Assembly: GCA_002390155.1 (NCBI GenBank)
Contig: DGOS01000047.1
Location: 1 to 5,728 of the forward strand
DNA length: 5,728 nucleotides
Origin: Hyphomicrobiaceae bacterium UBA4460
GTDB lineage: Bacteria > Pseudomonadota > Alphaproteobacteria > Rhizobiales > Methyloligellaceae
Direction: 5' to 3'
Made by a program: the position numbers and the translations under genes. Each line of letters opens with the position of its first letter. Position 1 is the first letter of the stretch. Below, one piece after another: positions 1 through 5,728 of the stretch. Under the pieces are notes generated by a model. That model saw nothing but the letters and a program-made list of their open reading frames with translations. It was not told the origin of the DNA and ran no database searches.

Positions 1-450
1 ATGGTCCACAACGGCATCGAGTACGGCGTCATGGCCGCTTACGCCGAAGGCCTGAACATCTTGAAGCACGGCAACGCCGGCAAGGTGAAGCGCGACACGG
101 ACGCGGAGACCGCACCCTTACGCAACCCCGAGTACTATCAATATGACATCAACCTGCCGGAAGTCGCCGAGGTGTGGCGGCGCGGCAGCGTGATCGGCTC
201 TTGGCTGCTCGACCTCACTGCGGCGGCGCTGCGTCACAGTCCCGACTTGGCCGAGTTCGAAGGCCGCGTATCGGATTCCGGCGAAGGCCGCTGGACCCTG
301 CAAGCGGCGATCGACGAAGGCGTGCCGGCTCCGGTTATCTCTTCGGCACTGTTCACGCGCTTCGCCTCCCGCGGCAATGCGGAGTTCGCCGACAAGCTGA
401 TGTCGGCCATGCGGTTCGAGTTCGGCGGTCATCACGAGAAGAAAGCGTAA
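1..450 (+). CDS. gnd: 6-phosphogluconate dehydrogenase (decarboxylating), C-terminal part, 5'-truncated by window edge
   Basis: This enzyme oxidises 6-phosphogluconate to ribulose 5-phosphate and CO2 in the cytoplasm, reducing NAD(P)+. The visible 149 residues begin inside the catalytic signature VHNGIEYG (residues 2-9). H3, N4 and E7 match the conserved His, Asn and Glu of the family, and the catalytic Lys would be the codon just before the window. The first ATG is therefore an internal Met and not the real start. The N-terminal Rossmann domain is outside the window, so cofactor preference cannot be read. The rest is the all-helical domain: [11 protein letters not shown] (62-72), SGEGRWT (93-99), GVPAPVIS (107-114) and a C-terminal FGGH (141-144). 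The protein ends soon after FGGH, which marks the short (about 300-340 residue) GndA/YqeC-type enzyme and not the roughly 470-residue E. coli type. The stop TAA shares its last A with the zwf ATG, indicating translational coupling. Confidence 0.95.
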   Translation: MVHNGIEYGVMAAYAEGLNILKHGNAGKVKRDTDAETAPLRNPEYYQYDINLPEVAEVWRRGSVIGSWLLDLTAAALRHSPDLAEFEGRVSDSGEGRWTLQAAIDEGVPAPVISSALFTRFASRGNAEFADKLMSAMRFEFGGHHEKKA

Positions 451-452
451 TG
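448..452 (+). promoter_or_regulatory. TAATG stop/start overlap coupling gnd to zwf
   Basis: The gnd stop TAA (448-450) and the zwf start ATG (450-452) share one base. A purine-rich stretch GAGAAGAAAG (436-445), inside the end of gnd, is the only nearby ribosome-binding candidate and is a weak Shine-Dalgarno match. This arrangement normally lets terminating ribosomes re-initiate, so zwf output probably follows gnd translation (inference). It also settles the zwf start: an upstream in-frame extension to about position 174 would overlap gnd extensively and add sequence unlike the G6PDH family. Confidence 0.7.
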
Positions 453-1844
453 GCGAACGGCGTAGACGCTCCAGAGCATTCCGACGCGCTCGTCTTCTTC
501 GGCGCCACCGGAGATCTCGCGTACAAGCAGATCTTCCCCGCGCTCTACGGGCTCATTCGCGACGAAGGCTTGTCCTTGCCCATCATCGGCGTCGCGAAGG
601 CGGGCTGGGGGCTGGATCAGCTGAAAGGCCGCGCGGCGGACAGCGTCAAAGCCCATGGCGGCGACATCAAGTCCGAGGCCTTTAAAAAGCTCTTGAGCCT
701 GTTGCGCTACGTGGATGGCGATTACAACGACCCCAAGGTGTTCAAGCAGCTGCGCAAAGAGCTGGGCGACGCCAAGGCTCCCCTGCACTATCTCGCCATT
801 CCGCCCGCACTGTTCTCCGTGGTCGCCTCGCAGCTTGCCAAGTCAGGCTGCGCGGACAATGCGCGCCTCGTGGTCGAAAAGCCGTTCGGCCGCGACCGCC
901 GGTCGGCCAACGACCTCAGCCGCATCCTCGATCAGTATTTCTCCGAGCGGAACATCTTCCGCATCGACCACTATCTGGGCAAAGAACCGGTGCAGAACAT
1001 TCTCTACACCCGCTTCGCCAATTCGATTTACGAGCCGGTCTGGAACCGCCACTTCGTGCGCAGCATCCAGATCACCATGGCCGAGAATTTCGGCGTGCAG
1101 GACCGCGGTGCGTTCTACGACAGCGCCGGCGCAATCCGTGACGTTTTGCAAAATCACATGCTGCAGATTCTCGCATCCCTGACCATGGACCCGCCAACGG
1201 GCCAAGCCCACGAAGCGATCCGCGATCGCAAAGCAAGCCTGCTGAAGGCCGTGCGGGCTTTGGACTCCGACGACATCGTGCGCGGCCAGTATACCGGCTA
1301 CGAGAAAGTGCCGGGCGTGAAGCCCGGCTCGACGGTCGAAACCTTCGCCGCCGCGAAGCTGTGCATCGACAGCTGGCGCTGGGAAGGCGTGCCTATCTTC
1401 ATCCGGACCGGCAAGTGTCTGCCTGTCAGCATCGCCGAGGCCGTGGTGCAGTTCAAAAAGCCGCCGCGCGAGACCTTCGGCGAGATCGACTCGCTCGGCT
1501 GCGGGCATATGCGCTTTCGCATCCAGCCCGACGTGACCATCGCCTTCGGCACTCGCGTCAAGGTTCCGGGCGAACGCATGATCGGCGAGGACGTCGAGTT
1601 GATCCTGACGCGGCAACCGGGCGTGGACAAACCGCCATACCAGCGCCTCTTGGGCGACGCCATGGAAGGCATCAGCGACCTGTTCACGCGGGAGGACATC
1701 GTCGATGCGGAATGGCGCATCGTGAACGACGTGCTCGGCGATGTGACCCCGGTCTACCATTACGAGCCTGGCACCTGGGGGCCCAGCGAGGGCAAGCAGC
1801 TGATCGGCCGCGACGGTCCGTGGCTCGACCCCAAACCTGTGTAG
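450..1844 (+). CDS. zwf: glucose-6-phosphate 1-dehydrogenase (464 aa)
   Basis: This enzyme oxidises glucose 6-phosphate to 6-phosphoglucono-1,5-lactone with NAD(P)+, the entry step of the oxidative pentose-phosphate pathway. The N-terminal Rossmann domain has GATGDLA (18-24). EKPFG (143-147) is followed by the active-site signature RIDHYLGKE (171-179), in which D173, H174 and K178 correspond to Asp177, His178 and Lys182 of the Leuconostoc enzyme. H236 in LQNH corresponds to its catalytic base His240. RTGK (319-322) carries another substrate-contacting Lys. At 464 residues it is somewhat shorter than the common 480-500. The nucleotide-binding loop reads GDLAYKQ where many family members have GDLAxRK, and residues 50-51 are Lys-Ala where the Leuconostoc enzyme has Arg-Gln, so it seems to belong to a divergent G6PDH subgroup and its cofactor preference is uncertain. 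No pgl follows it; the next gene is a HAD hydrolase 10 bases downstream. Confidence 0.96.
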   Translation: MANGVDAPEHSDALVFFGATGDLAYKQIFPALYGLIRDEGLSLPIIGVAKAGWGLDQLKGRAADSVKAHGGDIKSEAFKKLLSLLRYVDGDYNDPKVFKQLRKELGDAKAPLHYLAIPPALFSVVASQLAKSGCADNARLVVEKPFGRDRRSANDLSRILDQYFSERNIFRIDHYLGKEPVQNILYTRFANSIYEPVWNRHFVRSIQITMAENFGVQDRGAFYDSAGAIRDVLQNHMLQILASLTMDPPTGQAHEAIRDRKASLLKAVRALDSDDIVRGQYTGYEKVPGVKPGSTVETFAAAKLCIDSWRWEGVPIFIRTGKCLPVSIAEAVVQFKKPPRETFGEIDSLGCGHMRFRIQPDVTIAFGTRVKVPGERMIGEDVELILTRQPGVDKPPYQRLLGDAMEGISDLFTREDIVDAEWRIVNDVLGDVTPVYHYEPGTWGPSEGKQLIGRDGPWLDPKPV

Positions 1845-1854
1845 ACGGGGCCCG

Positions 1855-2529
1855 ATGTCCGAGACGCGCGACCTTGTCTTCTTGTTCGACGTGGACAACA
1901 CGTTGCTCGACAACGACCGCATGAAGCGCGATCTCGGCGACTATGTGAGCCAGACCTTCGGCCCCGAAGCGCGGGACGAACTCTGGAATCTATACGATGA
2001 AGAGCGCGTGAAACACGGCTATGCGGATTTCCTCGGCACGCTGGAACGCTTCCGCTTGGCGCATCTGCACGATCCGCACATTCTGCAGCTGGCAAATTGG
2101 GTCATGGACTATCCGTTTATCGAATGCCTCTATCCCGGCGCCCTCGGCGTGGTGCGCCACGTTCGCCAATGGGGCTTGCCGGTGATCCTCACTGACGGCG
2201 ACGGCGTGTTCCAGCCACACAAGCTGGAGCGGGCGGGTCTTTTGGGGGCCTTCGGCGGCCATGTGCTCAACTATGTCCACAAGGAGCAGGAGCTGGACGC
2301 CGTTGCCCGCGCCTATCCGGCCAAGCATTACGTGCTGATCGACGACAAGCTCAGCCTTTTGGATGCGGTGAAGAAAGCGTGGGGGACGCGCGTCACTACG
2401 GTCTTTCCGCTCCAGGGACACTATGCCAACGATGCGAAGGTCTTGGCGCGGTCACAACCAGCGGATATCGAGATCGAACGCATCGCCGATTTGATGGAAC
2501 ACGATTTTTCGGCGCTTCCGCCGGCCTGA
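1855..2529 (+). CDS. HAD-superfamily hydrolase, phosphatase-like, substrate unknown (224 aa)
   Basis: This is a predicted cytoplasmic Mg2+-dependent phosphohydrolase. Motif I is DVDNT (12-16), with D12 the expected nucleophile and D14 the acid/base. Residues of roughly 20-95 between motifs I and II fit a helical C1-type cap. Motif II is ILTDGD (111-116), with T113. The motif III lysine is probably K143 in VHKEQEL; K123 in HKLERAGL is the alternative. Motif IV is LIDDK (161-165), with D163 and D164. All catalytic positions are present, so it looks active. No signal peptide or membrane segment is visible. The ATG start places motif I 12 residues in, as is usual, but only a weak GGGG (1847-1850) precedes it. 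It lies between zwf and tal with gaps of 10 and 15 bases, so a sugar-phosphate or damaged pentose-phosphate metabolite is a reasonable substrate guess, but the sequence does not identify one. It is not a 6-phosphogluconolactonase homologue. Confidence 0.88.
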   Translation: MSETRDLVFLFDVDNTLLDNDRMKRDLGDYVSQTFGPEARDELWNLYDEERVKHGYADFLGTLERFRLAHLHDPHILQLANWVMDYPFIECLYPGALGVVRHVRQWGLPVILTDGDGVFQPHKLERAGLLGAFGGHVLNYVHKEQELDAVARAYPAKHYVLIDDKLSLLDAVKKAWGTRVTTVFPLQGHYANDAKVLARSQPADIEIERIADLMEHDFSALPPA

Positions 2530-2536
2530 GGAGGAG
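2529..2536 (+). promoter_or_regulatory. strong Shine-Dalgarno for tal, supporting a GTG start
   Basis: AGGAGGAG begins on the last base of the HAD gene stop codon and ends 8 bases before GTG at 2545. It is the best ribosome-binding match in the window. It supports GTG (2545-2547) as the tal start, giving the N-terminus MKPTQALHDLGQSLWVDNIT, which lines up with type-2 transaldolases. Confidence 0.8.
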
Positions 2537-2544
2537 ACGAACCC

Positions 2545-3621
2545 GTGAAACCCACGCAAGCCTTGCACGACCTGGGCCAGAGCCTATGGGTCGACAACAT
2601 CACCCGCGACATGCTCGACAGCGGAACGCTGAAGAAATACATCGACGAGTTCTCCGCGACCGGGCTGACCTCGAACCCGACCATCTTCGACAACGCCATC
2701 TCCAAGAGCGATAGCTACGATCCGGAGATCGAACGCCTGAAGAAGGCTGGCTATTCCGGCGAAGCGCTGTTCTTCGAGCTGGCGTTGCAGGATCTGTCGC
2801 GAGCGGCGGATTTGTTCCTGCCGATCCATTGGACGACCGCCACTGTCGACGGGATGGTCTCGCTCGAAGTCTCCCCTCTCCTCGCCTATGACACCGAGGC
2901 CACCATCGCCGAGGCGAAGCGTCTCTTCGAACGGGCGCATAAGCCGAACCTGTTCATCAAGATCCCCGGCACCAAGGAAGGGCTGCCCGCCATCGAAGAG
3001 GCGATCTTCTCGGGGGTGAACGTCAACGTCACGCTGCTGTTCTCCTCCGAGCACTGCAAGGCGGCGGCGGACGCTTATATGCGGGGCCTGGAGCGCCGCG
3101 TGCGCGCAGGCCTCGACCCGGACGTGCGCTCCGTGGCCTCGATCTTCATCAGCCGCTGGGACAAGGCGGTCATGGATAAGGTCTCCGACGATTTGCGCGA
3201 CAAGCTCGGCATCGCCGTCGCCCACGAGGCGTATCGCGACTATCGCGCCGGACTCCACTCCGATCGCTGGCAGCGGCTCCAGTCCTTCGGCGCACGGCCG
3301 CAGCGCTTGCTGTTCGCCTCGACCAGCACCAAGGATCCGCGCGCGTCCGACACGCTCTATATCGGCGGGCTGGCCGCACCGAACACGGTCAACACCATGC
3401 CCGACAAAACGATGGAGGCCTTCGCCGATCACGGCAAACTGAACGGCGCGCTGTCGCCGGACGGCGGCAATTGCAAAGAGGTGTTCGCGGCCTATGAGAA
3501 GGTGGGCATTTCGGTGTCGGGACTGGCGGCGCAACTTCAAAAAGACGGCGCCGACTCCTTCGTGAAATCGTGGCAGAACCTGCTCCAATCCATCGAAACA
3601 AAATCCAAGGCGCTAGGCTAG
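2545..3621 (+). CDS. tal: transaldolase, long (type 2) form (358 aa)
   Basis: This enzyme transfers a dihydroxyacetone unit between sedoheptulose 7-phosphate and glyceraldehyde 3-phosphate, giving erythrose 4-phosphate and fructose 6-phosphate. It is a TIM-barrel class I aldolase-type enzyme. D17 (LWVDN), N44 (TSNPT), E108 (SLEVS), the Schiff-base lysine K139 (FIKIPGT), N161 and T163 (NVTLLFS), S199 and R204 (SIFISR) match the E. coli TalB residues Asp17, Asn35, Glu96, Lys132, Asn154, Thr156, Ser176 and Arg181. The C-terminal block STKDP (261-265), SDTLY (268-272) and NTMP (283-286) is typical of the 350-400 residue actinobacterial/proteobacterial type and is absent from short TalC-like enzymes. 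The start is GTG with a strong ribosome-binding site. pgi follows 12 bases downstream. In some bacteria these two activities are fused in one protein; here the stop TAG is clear and the genes are separate. Confidence 0.95.
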   Translation: MKPTQALHDLGQSLWVDNITRDMLDSGTLKKYIDEFSATGLTSNPTIFDNAISKSDSYDPEIERLKKAGYSGEALFFELALQDLSRAADLFLPIHWTTATVDGMVSLEVSPLLAYDTEATIAEAKRLFERAHKPNLFIKIPGTKEGLPAIEEAIFSGVNVNVTLLFSSEHCKAAADAYMRGLERRVRAGLDPDVRSVASIFISRWDKAVMDKVSDDLRDKLGIAVAHEAYRDYRAGLHSDRWQRLQSFGARPQRLLFASTSTKDPRASDTLYIGGLAAPNTVNTMPDKTMEAFADHGKLNGALSPDGGNCKEVFAAYEKVGISVSGLAAQLQKDGADSFVKSWQNLLQSIETKSKALG

Positions 3622-3626
3622 GGAGG
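3621..3626 (+). promoter_or_regulatory. Shine-Dalgarno for pgi, deciding the ATG start
   Basis: GGGAGG starts on the last base of the tal stop codon and ends 7 bases before ATG at 3634. An in-frame TTG at 3628, two codons earlier, would sit only one base from this site and is not a plausible start, so ATG 3634 is chosen. Confidence 0.75.
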
Positions 3627-3633
3627 CTTGCCA

Positions 3634-5262
3634 ATGTCCACGCAATTGACCGACACGCCAGCGTGGCAGGCGCTGTCCGCCCATCACGCCAAGATCAAGG
3701 ATGCGCATCTGCGCGATCTGTTTGCCGGCGATGCGAAACGCGCAGGTAGGTTCACAGCCGAAGGCGCCGGGCTGACCCTCGATTACTCGAAGAACCGCAT
3801 TACCGAAGAGACGATCAGTCTTCTGGCGAGCCTCGCCAAGGAGCGGAAGGTCGCCGAGCGGCGCGATGCCATGTTCCGTGGCGAGAAGATCAATGTCTCG
3901 GAGAACCGCGCCGTGCTGCACGTTGCTTTGCGCGCGCCCCGCGGCGAGGTAATCAAGGTGGACGGGCACGACGTGGTGCCGGACGTGCACACCGTGCTCG
4001 ACCGCATGGCGGCGTTCGCCGATAAGATCCGTAGCGGCGAATGGAAAGGTCACACGGGAAAACGCATCAAGAACGTCATCAATATCGGTATTGGCGGCTC
4101 CTATCTCGGACCGGAGATGGCGTATCTGGCGCTCCGCCCCTATTCGGACCACGACATGACCTTCCGCTTCGTCTCCAACGTAGACGGCGCCTGTTTCGAC
4201 GAAGCAACGCGCGACCTCAATGCCGAAGAGACGCTGTTCATCGTTTCGTCGAAGACCTTCACCACGCTGGAGACCATGACCAACGCCGCCACGGCGCGGG
4301 CCTGGGCGGTGGAGAAGCTCGGCTCGGAGGACGCCGTCGCCAAGCACTTCGTCGCCAACTCCACCAATACGGAAGGCGTCGAGAAATTCGGCATCGACAC
4401 CGCCAACATGTTCGAGTTCTGGGACTGGGTCGGCGGCCGCTATTCCATGGACTCCGCCATTGGCCTGTCGACCATGATCGCCATCGGGCCGGAGAACTTC
4501 CGCGACATGCTCGCGGGCTTCCACGAGATGGACGAGCACTTCAGGACGGCGCCGGTCGAGAAGAACCTGCCCATGCTGATGGGCCTGCTCACTGTCTGGT
4601 ACAACAATTTCTTCGGCGCGCAGACCCTCGGCGTCATGCCGTACTCCGAGCACATGGCGCGCTTCCCCGCCTATCTCCAGCAGCTGCAAATGGAGAGCAA
4701 CGGCAAGCATGTCGATCTTGCCGCGGCGCATGTGAATTACCAGACCGGGCCGATCATCTGGGGCGAGCCTGGCACGGACGGCCAGCACTCGTTCTATCAG
4801 CTCATCCACCAGGGCACGAAGCTGATCCCGTGCGACTTCATTGGCTTTCTTGACCCGTTGAGCTCGCTTGCCCACCACCACGATCTGCTGATGGCGAATT
4901 TGTTCGCGCAGGCTGAAGCTTTGGCGTTCGGCAAGACGGCAGCGGAACTGACGGCGGAAGGATCGCCCGCGAAGCAGACGCCGTTCCGCGTCACCGAAGG
5001 CAACCGGCCGACCAACATGATCCTCGCCGAAAAGCTCGATCCCAAAACTTTGGGGCGATTGGTTGCGCTTTACGAGCACAGCGTGTTCACCCAAGGCGCC
5101 GTGTGGGACATCGACTCGTTCGATCAGTGGGGCGTGGAGCTCGGCAAGGTGCTCGCTGTACGCATCATCCCGGAGCTGGAAGCGAAGGCCGCGCCGAAGC
5201 TGTCACATGACAGTTCGACCAATGCCCTGATCGAGCGTTACCGCAAACACAAGTTCTCGTAG
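3634..5262 (+). CDS. pgi: glucose-6-phosphate isomerase (542 aa)
   Basis: This enzyme interconverts glucose 6-phosphate and fructose 6-phosphate in the cytoplasm, linking glycolysis/gluconeogenesis with the pentose-phosphate pathway. It is full length for the common bacterial form (about 540-550 residues). The two SIS sugar-phosphate domains are visible: [11 protein letters not shown] (150-160) and [10 protein letters not shown] (205-214) bind the phosphate, and GGRYS (267-271) is part of the family signature. Catalytic residues are E354 in QMESNGK, H385 in GQHSFYQL and K505 in DQWGVELGK, matching Glu355, His386 and Lys514 of the E. coli enzyme. As the last gene of the operon it closes a loop by returning transaldolase/transketolase-derived fructose 6-phosphate to the Zwf substrate. 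It ends one base from the stop of the convergent rpe gene. No missing key residue or frame break was seen. Confidence 0.97.
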   Translation: MSTQLTDTPAWQALSAHHAKIKDAHLRDLFAGDAKRAGRFTAEGAGLTLDYSKNRITEETISLLASLAKERKVAERRDAMFRGEKINVSENRAVLHVALRAPRGEVIKVDGHDVVPDVHTVLDRMAAFADKIRSGEWKGHTGKRIKNVINIGIGGSYLGPEMAYLALRPYSDHDMTFRFVSNVDGACFDEATRDLNAEETLFIVSSKTFTTLETMTNAATARAWAVEKLGSEDAVAKHFVANSTNTEGVEKFGIDTANMFEFWDWVGGRYSMDSAIGLSTMIAIGPENFRDMLAGFHEMDEHFRTAPVEKNLPMLMGLLTVWYNNFFGAQTLGVMPYSEHMARFPAYLQQLQMESNGKHVDLAAAHVNYQTGPIIWGEPGTDGQHSFYQLIHQGTKLIPCDFIGFLDPLSSLAHHHDLLMANLFAQAEALAFGKTAAELTAEGSPAKQTPFRVTEGNRPTNMILAEKLDPKTLGRLVALYEHSVFTQGAVWDIDSFDQWGVELGKVLAVRIIPELEAKAAPKLSHDSSTNALIERYRKHKFS

Positions 5263-5263
5263 G

Positions 5264-5728
5264 CTAGACGCCGCGGCCACGCATCGCGGCCTCTCGAAGC
5301 GCCTTGATGTTCTCAACGTAAGACCCGCCGTCGAACACGCCAGAGCCGGAGACAAGTGCATTGGCGCCGGCCTCGACGACGAGAGGCGCGGTTTCCAGAT
5401 GCACGCCGCCATCGACTTCGAGATGGATGGGACGTCCGCCGATCATCTTTCTGATGGCGCGGATTTTGTTGAGCTGCGCCGGGATGAAGGTCTGGCCGCC
5501 GAAGCCGGAGTTCACCGTCATCACCAGGACATGGTCCACCTTGTCGAGCACATATTCGATGGTGTTCTCAGGCGTCGAGGGCGTGAGGCTGACGCCGGCC
5601 CGCATACCGAAGCTACGGATGAGCTGTAACGAGCGGTCCAGGTGCGGCCCCGCTCCCACATGCACCGTGACCATGTCCGCACCGGCCTCGGCAAAATTCT
5701 CGATATACGGATCGCACGGCGCAATCAT
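5264..5728 (-). CDS. rpe: ribulose-phosphate 3-epimerase, C-terminal part, 5'-truncated by window edge
   Basis: This enzyme interconverts ribulose 5-phosphate and xylulose 5-phosphate. The 154 visible residues cover about the last two thirds of a roughly 220-residue TIM barrel. The reading frame is open to the window edge, and the first visible Met lies in a stretch (MIAPCDPYIENF) that is internal in the family, so the true start is outside. Recognisable parts are GPHLDRSLQLIRS (27-39), the phosphate-loop region GFGGQ (75-79), EVDGG (104-108) with D106 as one of the two acid/base aspartates, and SGSGVF (127-132). The second catalytic Asp and the N-terminal metal-binding residues are not in view. 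Some usually conserved positions differ: HVGA (23-26) where HxEA is usual, and NSGFGGQ (73-79) where NPGFGGQ is usual. The fold and family are clear; D-allulose-6-phosphate 3-epimerase, a close relative, cannot be fully excluded from this part alone. Confidence 0.9.
   Translation of the reverse strand: MIAPCDPYIENFAEAGADMVTVHVGAGPHLDRSLQLIRSFGMRAGVSLTPSTPENTIEYVLDKVDHVLVMTVNSGFGGQTFIPAQLNKIRAIRKMIGGRPIHLEVDGGVHLETAPLVVEAGANALVSGSGVFDGGSYVENIKALREAAMRGRGV
5270..5290. other. GC-rich inverted repeat at the pgi/rpe convergence
   Basis: GCCGCG (5270-5275) and CGCGGC (5285-5290) can form a 6-bp stem with a 9-base loop, just after the pgi stop and inside the last codons of rpe. No T-tract follows on either strand, so it is not a standard Rho-independent terminator. 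It could still slow polymerase or protect the pgi mRNA 3' end (inference). Such short GC stems also arise by chance in GC-rich coding DNA. Confidence 0.25.

Noticed and set aside
174..449. Possible N-terminal extension of zwf reading in frame from inside gnd
   Set aside because: The extension would overlap most of the gnd 3' coding region and adds Arg-rich sequence unlike G6PDH. The ATG at 450, placed as TAATG, fits the family N-terminus.
1222..1229. GCGATCGC octamer (HIP1-like palindrome)
   Set aside because: A single noticed copy inside zwf codons in GC-rich DNA; nothing indicates function.
1848..1853. GGGCCC palindrome between zwf and the HAD gene as an operator or terminator
   Set aside because: It is only six bases, in a 10-base gap, with no loop or T-tract. 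It is more simply part of a weak purine-containing leader.
843..1922. Antisense open frame (359 codons) opposite zwf and the HAD gene start
   Set aside because: It shadows two genes with clear catalytic motifs, has no recognisable domain, and crosses their junction with no ribosome-binding logic.
2584..3588. Antisense open frame (334 codons) opposite tal
   Set aside because: It is a compositional shadow of tal with an Arg/Gly/His-rich product and no family resemblance.
3628..3633. TTG two codons upstream as the pgi start
   Set aside because: It is only one base from the GGGAGG site, while ATG 3634 has a normal 7-base spacing.
3613..5094. Long open frame on the - strand (493 codons) opposite pgi
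   Set aside because: It lies wholly within the strongly recognised pgi and the tal/pgi junction, its predicted protein is low-complexity and rich in Arg/His/Gly/Val, and no family is recognisable. Long antisense frames are expected in GC-rich coding DNA.

Overview
This is a compact, GC-rich stretch of bacterial central metabolism. It codes almost completely for oxidative pentose-phosphate pathway and upper glycolysis enzymes. GC content, protein sequence style and gene order suggest an alphaproteobacterium, probably of the order Hyphomicrobiales (Rhizobiales). That placement is inferred from recognised sequence patterns and was not tested by a search.

Layout: five genes run left to right on the + strand. 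They are the 3' part of gnd (6-phosphogluconate dehydrogenase, cut by the window's left edge), zwf (glucose-6-phosphate dehydrogenase, 450-1844), a HAD-superfamily phosphatase-like gene (1855-2529), tal (transaldolase, 2545-3621) and pgi (glucose-6-phosphate isomerase, 3634-5262). The junctions are very tight: a 1-base stop/start overlap (TAATG) between gnd and zwf, then gaps of 10, 15 and 12 bases. No gap has room for a promoter or terminator, so the five are most likely one operon whose promoter lies to the left of the window. On the - strand, rpe (ribulose-5-phosphate 3-epimerase, cut by the right edge) converges on pgi, and the two stop codons are separated by one base.

How the genes work together: Zwf and Gnd carry out the two dehydrogenase steps that make NAD(P)H and ribulose 5-phosphate. 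Rpe makes xylulose 5-phosphate. Tal works in the non-oxidative carbon rearrangement that regenerates fructose 6-phosphate, and Pgi returns this to glucose 6-phosphate, the Zwf substrate. The set fits a cyclic pentose-phosphate pathway. 6-phosphogluconolactonase (pgl), transketolase and the Entner-Doudoroff genes edd/eda are not in the window.

No mobile element, CRISPR array, RNA gene or undescribed multi-gene system was seen. The points most worth a second look are the HAD phosphatase embedded in the operon (possible metabolite repair), the divergent nucleotide-binding residues of Zwf, and unusual active-site loop residues in Rpe.
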